Below, one piece after another: positions 18,586-26,647 of a stretch of 64,000 bases of DNA. The position numbers were made by a program, and so were the translations under genes. The DNA comes from Archangium sp. (GTDB lineage: Bacteria > Myxococcota > Myxococcia > Myxococcales > Myxococcaceae), in contig JAUYRZ010000042.1 in assembly GCA_030695565.1 (NCBI GenBank), forward strand, positions 87,879-151,878, read 5' to 3'. How positions within the stretch are numbered: the first letter of the stretch is position 1; each line of letters starts with the position of its first letter. The notes beneath the pieces were generated by a model that was not told the origin of the DNA, did no database searches, and saw only the letters and a list, made by a program, of their open reading frames with translations.

Positions 18586-18594
18586 GACGAGCGC

Positions 18595-18600
18595 GTTCTA
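18595..18600 (-). promoter_or_regulatory. -10-like box TAGAAC, leaderless candidate
   Basis: TAGAAC ends 9 nt before the TTG at 18585. The divergent alkylation-repair gene starts at 18640, so promoters for both fit in 54 nt. Confidence 0.4.
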
Positions 18601-18639
18601 ACATCCGACACGGCCGCATGCCTTCGCTAGAAGCAGCGC

Positions 18640-19725
18640 ATGGCTGAGCCGTTCAAGAACCTCATCGGACCCGCGCAGGTCGACTGGCTTGCCGGTCGCC
18701 TGTCCGCGGCCTGGGCTGCGTTTCCTGCCGACGAATTCCGGCGCAAGGCGAAGGCGGGGCTCGCGTCGCTCGAGCTGAAGGCGCGCGCTCGGCATCTGGC
18801 TGATGCGCTCGAGGCCACGCTCCCTCAGAAGCAGGCGCTCGAGGTGCTGATCAAATTGCTCCAGGCGGAGCAAGGTGAAGGCGGTGGTTTCCGCTACCTC
18901 GCCATCAGCGAGTTTCTCGAGCGGCGCGGCCCCGACGATGTCGAGCAGGCGCTGCGCGCGAACTACGAACTGACTCAGCGTTTCACGAGCGAGTTTTGCA
19001 TTCGCACGCTGATCTTGTCAGCGCCCGAGCGCACGATGAGCGCGCTGACGAAGTGGGCCGGTGATCCCAGCGAACACGTGCGCCGGCTCGTTTCAGAAGG
19101 CACCCGGCCGCGCTTGCCCTGGGGGCGTCAACTGCCTCCGTTCATCGCCGACCCCTCGCCGGTTCTCCCGCTGCTCGAGCGCTTGAAAGACGACGAGAGC
19201 GAATACGTGCGCCGCTCGGTGTCGAACAATCTGAACGACATCGCGAAGGATCACCCCGAGGTGGTCTTGAAGATCGCCAAGGCGTGGCTGGTGAAAGCGA
19301 GCCCCCAGCGCAAGCGGCTGGTGGAGCACGGCCTGCGCACGTTGCTCAAACGCGGCGATGCGCGCGCCCTCGCGTTGATCGGTGCTCACGGCGCTGACTC
19401 TCTACGCGTCACGGGCAAGGTCAGCCCGGCGCGGGTGAAGCTGGGCGATCGGGTGACCTTCGTGGCCACGGTGCGCAATGACGGCAAGAAGCTGCTCCAC
19501 GCGGTGCTGGAAGCCCGGGTGCACTTCGTCAAGGTGAAGGGCACCTCGGTGAAGCCGTTCCGCCTGGCGCGGGTCGATTTGAAGCCCGGGCAGGAGGTGG
19601 CCATCACCCGTTCGCTCGAGCTGCAGCACCGCAGCATTCGCCGGTTGTTCACCGGGGTTCACGAGGTGGAATTGCAGGTCAACGGCGCCCGCTCACCCAT
19701 GGGGAGCTTCAGGTTGGAGGTGTGA
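18640..19725 (+). CDS. DNA alkylation repair protein (AlkC-like HEAT-repeat glycosylase)
   Basis: The 361-residue protein has an N-terminal part (about 1-220) of helical HEAT-like repeats matching the AlkC/AlkD superfamily. The conserved stretch RRLVSEGTRPRLPWG and the repeat unit YVRRSVSNNLNDIAKDHP are characteristic of AlkC. Family members excise alkylated bases such as 3-methyladenine. The last ~90 residues (RVTGKVSPARVKLGDRVTF) look like an Ig-like beta domain, as in some longer AlkC forms. The DusB start lies 40 nt after its stop. Confidence 0.83.
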   Translation: MAEPFKNLIGPAQVDWLAGRLSAAWAAFPADEFRRKAKAGLASLELKARARHLADALEATLPQKQALEVLIKLLQAEQGEGGGFRYLAISEFLERRGPDDVEQALRANYELTQRFTSEFCIRTLILSAPERTMSALTKWAGDPSEHVRRLVSEGTRPRLPWGRQLPPFIADPSPVLPLLERLKDDESEYVRRSVSNNLNDIAKDHPEVVLKIAKAWLVKASPQRKRLVEHGLRTLLKRGDARALALIGAHGADSLRVTGKVSPARVKLGDRVTFVATVRNDGKKLLHAVLEARVHFVKVKGTSVKPFRLARVDLKPGQEVAITRSLELQHRSIRRLFTGVHEVELQVNGARSPMGSFRLEV

Positions 19726-19750
19726 GTTGCGTCTGGAGCGGGGTTGCCGG

Positions 19751-19756
19751 TACAGC
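19751..19756 (+). promoter_or_regulatory. -10-like box TACAGC, leaderless candidate
   Basis: TACAGC ends 9 nt before the dusB ATG at 19766. It is flanked by imperfect inverted bases (GGGGTTGC and GCAAGCCCC). Confidence 0.4.
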
Positions 19757-19765
19757 AAGCCCCAG

Positions 19766-20833
19766 ATGTTGCCCATCGGTCCCTACACCCTGAGAAACCG
19801 CTTCATCCTCGCGCCCATGGCGGGGGTCAGCGAGATGCCGTTTCGCGTGATCGCCTTCGAACAGGGCGCCGCGCTCGCGCCCACGGAGCTCATCAGCGCG
19901 CAGGGCCTCTTCCGCATCAGCTCGCGCACGCTGCGCTACCTCCGCTACGACCCGAAGATCGAGAAGCCGTACTCACTGCAGCTCTTCGGCGGTGAGCCTG
20001 ACGTGATGGCCAAGGCCGCGGTGATCGCCAAGGAATACGGCGCCCAGATCATCGACATCAACATGGGCTGCCCGGTGAAGAAGGTCACCAAGACGGGCGC
20101 GGGTTCGGGCCTGCTGTGTGACTCCTCGCGCGCGGGTGAGATCGTGCGGCAGATCAAAGAGGCCACCGGGCTGCCGGTGACCGTGAAGATCCGCAGCGGC
20201 TGGGATGCGAACCAGAAGAACTTCCTGCAGATGGCCGACGTGCTAGGGGCCGCGGGCTGTGCCGCGCTCGCCGTGCATCCGCGCACGCGTGCGCAGGGGT
20301 ACTCGGGCAAGGCCGACTGGTCGGTGATCACCGATCTCAAGAAGCACGTGGGCAACGCGTTCCCCATCATCGGCAACGGCGACGTGAAGACGGTCGAAGA
20401 CGCCACGCGCATGCTGGAGACCACCGGTTGCGACTACGTGATGATCGGCCGCGGCGCGCTGGGCAATCCGTGGCTGTTCCGGCAGCTGCTCGGCGGCGCC
20501 AAGCCCAGCAACGCCGAGCGCATGGAGCTGGTGCTGCGCCACTTCCGTCAGCACATGACCTTCTCGGCTGAAGCGCGCGTGCACCGCGAGCTCCTCCCGC
20601 CTGAACAGCGCGCGGCGAAGGATGAGCTGCAGGGTGTGCACAGCTTCCGCAGCCACCTGGGCTGGTATGCGCACGGCCTCCACGGAGCGTCGGTGTTCCG
20701 CGCTGCCATCAACCACGCCGACTCGAAGAAGGAAGTCGAAGACGCGCTGGAGAAGTTCTTCGTGGGTGCTTCGACCGACATGAACGCGCCCGAGACGGAG
20801 CAAGAACTCGATTACCGAACCGCGCTCGGCTGA
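19766..20833 (+). CDS. dusB: tRNA-dihydrouridine synthase (DusB-like)
   Basis: The 355-residue TIM-barrel flavoenzyme reduces specific uridines in tRNA to dihydrouridine. The N-terminus (LPIGPYTLRNRFILAPMAGV) and the NMGCPVKKVTKTGAGSGLL motif with the catalytic Cys are typical of Dus enzymes. IGNGDV and MIGRGALGNPWLF bind FMN. I start at the ATG at 19766 because family members begin just before the IGP motif; the TTG at 19727 would add 13 unlikely residues. Confidence 0.93.
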   Translation: MLPIGPYTLRNRFILAPMAGVSEMPFRVIAFEQGAALAPTELISAQGLFRISSRTLRYLRYDPKIEKPYSLQLFGGEPDVMAKAAVIAKEYGAQIIDINMGCPVKKVTKTGAGSGLLCDSSRAGEIVRQIKEATGLPVTVKIRSGWDANQKNFLQMADVLGAAGCAALAVHPRTRAQGYSGKADWSVITDLKKHVGNAFPIIGNGDVKTVEDATRMLETTGCDYVMIGRGALGNPWLFRQLLGGAKPSNAERMELVLRHFRQHMTFSAEARVHRELLPPEQRAAKDELQGVHSFRSHLGWYAHGLHGASVFRAAINHADSKKEVEDALEKFFVGASTDMNAPETEQELDYRTALG

Positions 20834-20844
20834 TTCACGTGATC

Positions 20845-20872
20845 CCCTCTCCCTTCAAGGTCAGGGTGAGGG
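20845..20872. terminator. Imperfect CCCTCTCCC/GGGTGAGGG palindrome between convergent genes
   Basis: CCCTCTCCC (20845-20853) pairs with GGGTGAGGG (20864-20872) with one wobble. It belongs to the same repeat family as 20, 12946 and 32148. Confidence 0.5.
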
Positions 20873-22978
20873 CCTCACTTCGAGCCTGCAAACGCCCGAA
20901 CGAAGCGCCGGAAACCCGCTGATGGGATCCCGAGCCGAGTTCGAGATCAGCAAGTTCGGATTGGCCTCCGCCCAACCGGCCGGCATCACCACGCACTCGG
21001 GGTGCACGTCCTCGGTCACCACGGCCCGAATGCTGATCCGCCCGTGCGGAGAAACGACGTCGACCATGCTGCCGTCGACGATGCCCAGGCGAGGGTGAAC
21101 GAGCAGCTCTGCCTCGCCCATGCGCGCCCGAATACTGGGGCTCTGCGCGAACTGAGAATTGATGCGAGCGCGAGCACGAGGCCCGGTCACCAGCCGCAAC
21201 GGAAACTCGACCGAAGTCCGCTCGACCGGTTCACTCCACACCGGAAGCGGCTCGAGCCCGGCCTCCTCGAGCACGGTGCTGAAGAACTCCGCCTTGCCCG
21301 TGGGCGTTCCGAAATCGGTGCGCGCATCGGCGCGTGGTTTGGGCTGCATCGCCTCGTCGCGCATCCACTCCACGCGAGGCGCGCGCATGGCCACAGCGAA
21401 ACTGTTCCACGGGAACCACTCACCCAGCCCACACGCGCGAGCCAGCTCGGTGAGGATGGTGAAGTCGGGTTTCGAGCTGCCTTGCACGGGCACCAGACCC
21501 TTCGCCGCGACCGAGGTCTCGTCGGCGTCGACGTCAGGGGATTCGGCGAACGTGCACGCCGGCAACACGACGTCGCTGCGTTGAGCCGAGGCGCTGAAGA
21601 ACGGGTCCACCGTCACCAGCAAGTCGAGCTTCTCTGCGGCCGCTTCCATCGCCTGTGTGCCCGAGGAGGTGATGAGCGCGTTGCTGCCCCAGAGAATCAG
21701 CGCACGAACGGGGTAGGGCGCATCACGAAGGATCGCCTCTGCCAGCAGCTCGCCCTGCGCTTCGCGGTTGTAGCGATCGAACAGCGGGAAACGTTCATGG
21801 CCGACGGCCTGCTCCGAGATGGGGGGAGGCGCCGGCTTCGGAGTCCTCATCCGGTACAACGCCGGCAACATCTGCTCGTGAAAGTCAGGCGCGTTGGGCG
21901 TGACGAGCGATCGCGGATCAACGCCTTCGAAGCGGCCACACAGCACCTCGAGCGAAGTGATCGCCCGCACCGTCTGCACGCCGCTGGTGTGATGTTCCAC
22001 GCCGAGGCCCTGCCAGATGCCGATGGGCGCTTCCTCGAGGAGCATCTTCACCAGCCGCTCCAGCTTCTCGCGCGGCACGGAGGTGAGTTGCTCCACGCGC
22101 TCGAGCGGATACTCCGCCGCGAGCGCCGTCAGTTCTGCGAGCCCGTGCAGCTTCTCACCGCTCGGAGGCCGACGCGTCAGCACCTGGTGAATCAACCCCA
22201 GCGCGAGCGCGCCATCGGTGCCGGGTCTGACGTGCAGGTGCAGCGTGGCCTCCTTCGCCAGCGTGGTGCGCACGGGGTCGATCACCACCAGATTGCCGGT
22301 GCGCGCCTTGTCGGCCACCAGGTGCGCGAACGGCGGCGCGGTGACCGAGGGGTTGGCGCCCCACACCAACAGCGTCTTCGTACGCCGCAGCTCCGCCGAG
22401 TACTTGGAGCCCACCGTCAACGCCTGGCCCATGCGCAGGCTCGCTTCACACAGGCTCGAGACGGTCGCGACGTTCGGGCTTCCGTACGCGCGCGCGAAGC
22501 GGTGAAGGAAGTTCACCATCGGGTGCCTGACGAACGGCCACCCGGTCTGAATCGCCAGCGCGCGCGCGCCGTGCTGCGTCTTCACGAGGGTCAGCTTCTG
22601 CGCGATGTGCTGCAGCGCTTCCTCCCAGCTCACCTCGTGAAACGAATCGCCGCGGCGAATGAGCGGGTGCTGCACTCGATCATTGCTGTGCACCAGCTCC
22701 CGCAACGCGAAGCCGTGCTCACACACGAAGCCGCGGGTCTTCGATGTGAGCGAGCCCTCCACCTTCACCAGCCGCCCGTCTTCCACCACGCACTCGATCC
22801 CGCAGCGCATGAGGCAGAAGCGGCAGGTGCCGGTGGTTCGTTCGGTGGTGGGCGTGCCGCGGCCACTCAGCGCGAGTCCTCCCACGCCGACCCCCACCGC
22901 AGCGAGTGGCGCCGCCTTGAAAAAATCACGGCGCGTCCATTTCCTGCGCACCACGTGGTTGACCGGCTCGCGGCTCAT
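20861..22978 (-). CDS. Tat-exported molybdopterin oxidoreductase with [4Fe-4S] cluster
   Basis: The 705-residue protein is a DMSO-reductase-family molybdoenzyme. A twin-arginine signal (RRDFFK at ~16-21, then a hydrophobic run) predicts periplasmic export. Cys52, Cys55, Cys59 and Cys86 form a CX2CX3CX26C [4Fe-4S] site. Cys177 in VSSLCEASL is the probable Mo ligand by position. The C-terminal MGD-binding domain follows (PLRLVTG, VMPAGWAEANPN). I start at the ATG at 22978, which overlaps the stop of the ferredoxin gene as ATGA. The electron donors are probably the two Fe-S proteins encoded upstream. The substrate (nitrate, polysulfide or other) cannot be read from sequence. No NapB, NapC or NapD is nearby. 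Confidence 0.87.
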   Translation of the reverse strand: MSREPVNHVVRRKWTRRDFFKAAPLAAVGVGVGGLALSGRGTPTTERTTGTCRFCLMRCGIECVVEDGRLVKVEGSLTSKTRGFVCEHGFALRELVHSNDRVQHPLIRRGDSFHEVSWEEALQHIAQKLTLVKTQHGARALAIQTGWPFVRHPMVNFLHRFARAYGSPNVATVSSLCEASLRMGQALTVGSKYSAELRRTKTLLVWGANPSVTAPPFAHLVADKARTGNLVVIDPVRTTLAKEATLHLHVRPGTDGALALGLIHQVLTRRPPSGEKLHGLAELTALAAEYPLERVEQLTSVPREKLERLVKMLLEEAPIGIWQGLGVEHHTSGVQTVRAITSLEVLCGRFEGVDPRSLVTPNAPDFHEQMLPALYRMRTPKPAPPPISEQAVGHERFPLFDRYNREAQGELLAEAILRDAPYPVRALILWGSNALITSSGTQAMEAAAEKLDLLVTVDPFFSASAQRSDVVLPACTFAESPDVDADETSVAAKGLVPVQGSSKPDFTILTELARACGLGEWFPWNSFAVAMRAPRVEWMRDEAMQPKPRADARTDFGTPTGKAEFFSTVLEEAGLEPLPVWSEPVERTSVEFPLRLVTGPRARARINSQFAQSPSIRARMGEAELLVHPRLGIVDGSMVDVVSPHGRISIRAVVTEDVHPECVVMPAGWAEANPNLLISNSARDPISGFPALRSGVCRLEVRPSP

Positions 22979-23514
22979 GACAGCGGCTCGATGACGATGG
23001 CCCGCGCGGTGTCGGGGCACGCCTCTTCACACAACCCGCAGCCCACACACGCCTCGGGGTGAAACAGCGGGGCCTTCTGCGGGCCCACCACCTCGACCGC
23101 GCGGTCGGGGTACGGGCACACCTGGTAGCAGAGCCGGCACACGCCCTGACCTGTCCAGGGCAAGCACTGCGAGCGCGTCAGCTTCGGCACGCCCACCTTC
23201 ACCTGCTCGGCCGCGAGCTTCAGCAGCGCGTCGGTCGGGCACACCTGCGTGCACTTCATGCAAAGCACGCAGGCGCGATCTTCGAAGTCGAGATACGGCG
23301 TGGCCACGTCGAGCGAGAACGCCGAAGGAAAGCGGATCACCTTGGTGGGGCAGACTTCGGCGCAGCGAAAGCAACCGATGCAGGCCTCTTCGAACGCCCC
23401 GGCAGGCAGCGCACCGGGAGGACGGAGCTTCTTCGGCGCCGCGCGCACCCGCCTGGGAACCACCGCGAGCGTCACCGCTGCAGCCAACGCGCCCACCAAC
23501 GCACGACGGTTCAT
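22975..23514 (-). CDS. NapG/MauM-like ferredoxin, four [4Fe-4S] motifs
   Basis: The 179-residue protein has an N-terminal hydrophobic signal (RRALVGALAAAVTLAV). Four cysteine clusters follow: CIGCFRCAEVCP, CVLCMKCTQVCP, CRLCYQVCP with an upstream Cys, and CVGCGLCEEACP. This is the layout of NapG/MauM proteins that pass electrons on the periplasmic side. The ATG at 23514 overlaps the stop of the NapH-like gene as ATGA, and its own stop overlaps the molybdoenzyme start. The longer ORF from 23577 would bury the signal peptide. Confidence 0.87.
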   Translation of the reverse strand: MNRRALVGALAAAVTLAVVPRRVRAAPKKLRPPGALPAGAFEEACIGCFRCAEVCPTKVIRFPSAFSLDVATPYLDFEDRACVLCMKCTQVCPTDALLKLAAEQVKVGVPKLTRSQCLPWTGQGVCRLCYQVCPYPDRAVEVVGPQKAPLFHPEACVGCGLCEEACPDTARAIVIEPLS

Positions 23515-24437
23515 GACTTCTTCCCGGGCACCTGGAGCATCCAGGACAGCGCCTTCGTCGGGCACGAAGCGATGCACTTGCCGCAGCGCTCACAGCCCGA
23601 GTCGACCTTGTTCTGCATCGGCGACTGGCCGAGGTTGCAGACCACGTCACACACCGTGCAGTCGGTGCACTTCGATCGATCGTTGTGAACCTTGATGGGG
23701 GACGCCGCGCCGAGGGTGGAGAACATCGCCCCGCCCGGACACAACGAGCGGCAGAACCCCGCGCGCGAGACGAAGGTGTCGAAGAGAAAGGCCGCCAGCA
23801 CCACGAAGGCTCCGGCGCCGAGCGAGCCGTAGAAGACGACGCGGAACGCTTCGCGGCCGATCACCGCGGGTGGATAGACGAGCGGTACCACCTGCACCCC
23901 GAGCACGCTGCCCACCACCAGCACACCCACCAACACCACGCGCGAAGTGACCCGCGGCAGCTTCACGTCAGCGGTGGGCAAGCCCAGCCGCGAGAGCAGC
24001 CAACGCGCTGCGTTCGAGGCGGCGAGCACCGGAAGGTACGGACAGGCCCAGCCGCAAAAAAAGCGCCCCAGCAAGCCCACCAGCAACACACCGGGGAGGA
24101 GTGTCCACACCAGGTTCCAGCTGACCCCGCGCATCAGCGCGGTCGCGAGGCCCTCCAGGGGATCGACCAGCTCGAAGAATCCCACCCGGATCGAAGTGGG
24201 TGCACCGAGGAAGGACGGGTCGTTGGCTTCGAGCGTGTGCAGGCGCCAGAGCGGCAGGCTAAAGGTGAGCAGCAGCGAGAAGCCGAGGAAGAGCTGCCGG
24301 CCTCGTTGGTACGCAAGGTGGTGACGAAGGGTGATGTCGAAGGGCTGCAGGGTACGGCGCACGAACTGCTGCACTGCGAACGCGGTGCCACCAGTTCTTG
24401 CGCTCCAGATCGCGCAAAGCCTGCGCGAAGAGTTCAC
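23511..24437 (-). CDS. NapH/MauN-like membrane ferredoxin
   Basis: The 308-residue membrane protein has about four hydrophobic segments. It carries the paired CGWACPY and CRSLCPGG motifs typical of NapH, then two ferredoxin motifs near the C-terminus (CTDCTVCDVVCN, CERCGKCIASCP). NapH-type proteins take electrons from quinol and pass them to NapG. It heads a three-gene operon joined by ATGA overlaps. The GTG at 24437 is the longest start; an internal GTG closer to the first membrane segment is possible. Confidence 0.85.
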   Translation of the reverse strand: MNSSRRLCAIWSARTGGTAFAVQQFVRRTLQPFDITLRHHLAYQRGRQLFLGFSLLLTFSLPLWRLHTLEANDPSFLGAPTSIRVGFFELVDPLEGLATALMRGVSWNLVWTLLPGVLLVGLLGRFFCGWACPYLPVLAASNAARWLLSRLGLPTADVKLPRVTSRVVLVGVLVVGSVLGVQVVPLVYPPAVIGREAFRVVFYGSLGAGAFVVLAAFLFDTFVSRAGFCRSLCPGGAMFSTLGAASPIKVHNDRSKCTDCTVCDVVCNLGQSPMQNKVDSGCERCGKCIASCPTKALSWMLQVPGKKS

Positions 24438-24503
24438 ACGCCGGTGCCCCTGCGACTGCGCTCGATGCGAACGGGTCTCGTTCGGAGGATCCCTCGACCT
24501 GCC

Positions 24504-25550
24504 TCAGCGCGTGCCGTGGCCCAGCCGTGCGCGACGTTTCCCTTCAGGCCTGGCGCCGCGCGAGTCGCCCGGCTTCTGCAGCCACTCGATCTCCCGCTGC
24601 AGTTCGAGCCAGCTCTCGAAGCGCTCTTCTTCCAGCGAGCCGTCCTCCAGCGCCGTCTTCACCGCGCAGCCCGGTTCTGCCAGATGTCGGCAGTCGCCGA
24701 ACTTGCAGTTCTTCGCCAGCGCCTCGATGTCGTCGAAGGTCTTCGCGAGCCCACCTTCGGCCGCCCACATCTGCACTTCGCGCAGGCCGGGCGTATCGAT
24801 GATCGCCCCGCCACCGGGCAACACGATCAACTCGCGTTTGGTGGTGGTGTGCCGGCCACGGCCATCGTCTTTCAGCTCGCCGGTGGTCATCACCTCGGCG
24901 CCCACCAGACGATTGACCAGCGTCGACTTGCCCACGCCCGACGAGCCGAGCAGCGCCACGGTCTTCCCGGGGCCGATGTATTGACGCAACGACTCCATGC
25001 CGGCGCCGGTGATCGCGCTCATCGTGTAGATCGCCGCGCCGCGCGTGATGTCGTTGACCACCTCGAGGTCCGTCGCGAGATCCTGCGCGAGGTCACTCTT
25101 GTTGAGCACCACCACCGGGGTGGCCTTGCTCTGCCAGGCGAGCGTCATGAAGCGCTCGAGCCTGCGCAGGTTGAAGTCGCGATCGAGCCCCATCACCACC
25201 AGCACGGTGTCGATGTTGGTGCCCAGCACCTGCGGCGTAGCGTTCTCTCCGGCCACCTTGCGCACGAAGGCCGAGCGCCGGGGCAGCACCGCGTTGACCA
25301 GCGCCTCGCCCGCTTCAGGAATGCGCGCAGCCACCCAGTCACCCACCGCCGGCAAATCACCCTGGTCGTGCGCCTTGTGCAGCATGCGCCCACCGGTGCG
25401 GGCCCAGTGTTCACCGCGGTGTGAGAGCACCTTGAGCTGCTTGCGGTACACCAGGATCACGCGCGCGGGCTCGAGGCCCTTGAGCGCATAAGGCTTCATC
25501 GCGGCGTCGAAGTCGGGGCCCCAGCCTTGATCTGCTTTCCAGTCACTCAC
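24504..25550 (-). CDS. rsgA: Ribosome small-subunit-dependent GTPase A
   Basis: The 348-residue protein is the circularly permuted GTPase RsgA, a late 30S assembly factor. The G4 motif NKSDL precedes the P-loop GSSGVGKST, and the DTPGLRE switch motif follows. The C-terminal zinc site is CKFGDCRHLAEPGC. An OB-fold-like N-terminal part (GDWVAARIPEAGEALV) is present. The start is GTG at 25550. It is 66 nt upstream of the NapH-like operon on the same strand, with no visible functional link. Confidence 0.95.
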   Translation of the reverse strand: MSDWKADQGWGPDFDAAMKPYALKGLEPARVILVYRKQLKVLSHRGEHWARTGGRMLHKAHDQGDLPAVGDWVAARIPEAGEALVNAVLPRRSAFVRKVAGENATPQVLGTNIDTVLVVMGLDRDFNLRRLERFMTLAWQSKATPVVVLNKSDLAQDLATDLEVVNDITRGAAIYTMSAITGAGMESLRQYIGPGKTVALLGSSGVGKSTLVNRLVGAEVMTTGELKDDGRGRHTTTKRELIVLPGGGAIIDTPGLREVQMWAAEGGLAKTFDDIEALAKNCKFGDCRHLAEPGCAVKTALEDGSLEEERFESWLELQREIEWLQKPGDSRGARPEGKRRARLGHGTR

Positions 25551-25577
25551 GGCAAACTTGAGGACGGAGAAGGTGCT

Positions 25578-26588
25578 TCATGCTGACGGATAGTCGGTCA
25601 TCCGGTTCTGTTCGGGATCCCAGACTTTCAGGGCGAAGCAGGCCGCGATGTCTTTGGGCGCCAGCGTGGTCTTGCCCGGGTTCTGCAACTCGGGGATGGC
25701 CGCCATCGCTTCGGGCAGGCGGTAGAACGGAATGGCCGCGTTCAAGTGGTGCACGTGGTGGAAACCGATGTTCGCGGTGAACCAGTTCATCACCGGGCCC
25801 ATCTGCAGGTAGCTGGACGACTCGAGCGCCGCCTTGGAGAACGTCCAATCTTGCCGGCTGGCGATGTGGCCCTCGGGGAAGTTGTGCTGCGCGTAGAAGA
25901 GGTAGGCCCCGCTCATCGCCGCCAACCACATGGGGATGAGCCAGCCGAACACCCAGAGGTCCGGGCGGCCGAGCATGAAGGCCGCCACGCCGCTGCCGTA
26001 ACACATGGCCAACGAGAGCAGCCCCGCCCAGTGTTTCGCCGGCGCGCGGAGGAGCGGTTTGACCGCCATGCCCAGGCTGAACACCGTGAACACCGAGAGG
26101 AACATGTTCAGCGGGCTGCGAATGACGCGGTAGCCGAACTTCTGCAGCGGCGAGAGGTCCTTCCACATCGCGGCGGTCACCACCGGGTAGCTGCCGATGT
26201 GCGAGCCGACGATCTTCGCCGTATGCGCGTGGTGATAGTTGTGCGTCTCACGCCACACGCTGGGCGGCACGAGGATCGCGTTGCCGAAGATGAAGAACAA
26301 CCCTTCAGCCACCTTCGACTGACGCAGCAGCGCGCCGTGCTGGAAGTCGTGGAACAGGCAGAACACGCGCACGATGGTGAGGCCTTCCACCAGCGAGAAC
26401 GCCAGGCGCAGCGGCCACCAGGGCGAGAACATCGCGCCGGCCGCAAGCCCCGCGAGGATCGCGAAGCTGCTCAAGGTGAGCGCCCAGCTCCTGGTGCGGG
26501 TCTCTTCGGTGAAGGAACGGGTCGCCAGCAGCAGCTCCTTTTCGGAGCGCTGGTTGGATACGGGTGCTTCGGCGATTGCGGTGCTCAT
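25578..26588 (-). CDS. Membrane fatty acid desaturase
   Basis: This 336-residue desaturase has His boxes HDFQHG, HNYHHAHT and HHVHHLN, spaced as in the soluble-lipid FA_desaturase superfamily rather than the acyl-CoA type at 16099. Hydrophobic segments surround the boxes. It probably inserts a double bond into a membrane lipid acyl chain. It lies between RsgA and a long acyl-CoA dehydrogenase, adding to a lipid-metabolism theme. Confidence 0.88.
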   Translation of the reverse strand: MSTAIAEAPVSNQRSEKELLLATRSFTEETRTRSWALTLSSFAILAGLAAGAMFSPWWPLRLAFSLVEGLTIVRVFCLFHDFQHGALLRQSKVAEGLFFIFGNAILVPPSVWRETHNYHHAHTAKIVGSHIGSYPVVTAAMWKDLSPLQKFGYRVIRSPLNMFLSVFTVFSLGMAVKPLLRAPAKHWAGLLSLAMCYGSGVAAFMLGRPDLWVFGWLIPMWLAAMSGAYLFYAQHNFPEGHIASRQDWTFSKAALESSSYLQMGPVMNWFTANIGFHHVHHLNAAIPFYRLPEAMAAIPELQNPGKTTLAPKDIAACFALKVWDPEQNRMTDYPSA

Positions 26589-26647
26589 GCCCTCAGGCAG
26601 CTAGCACAACCTCGGGAGGGGCCCAACGTCAGCTACTGCCCTGAACA

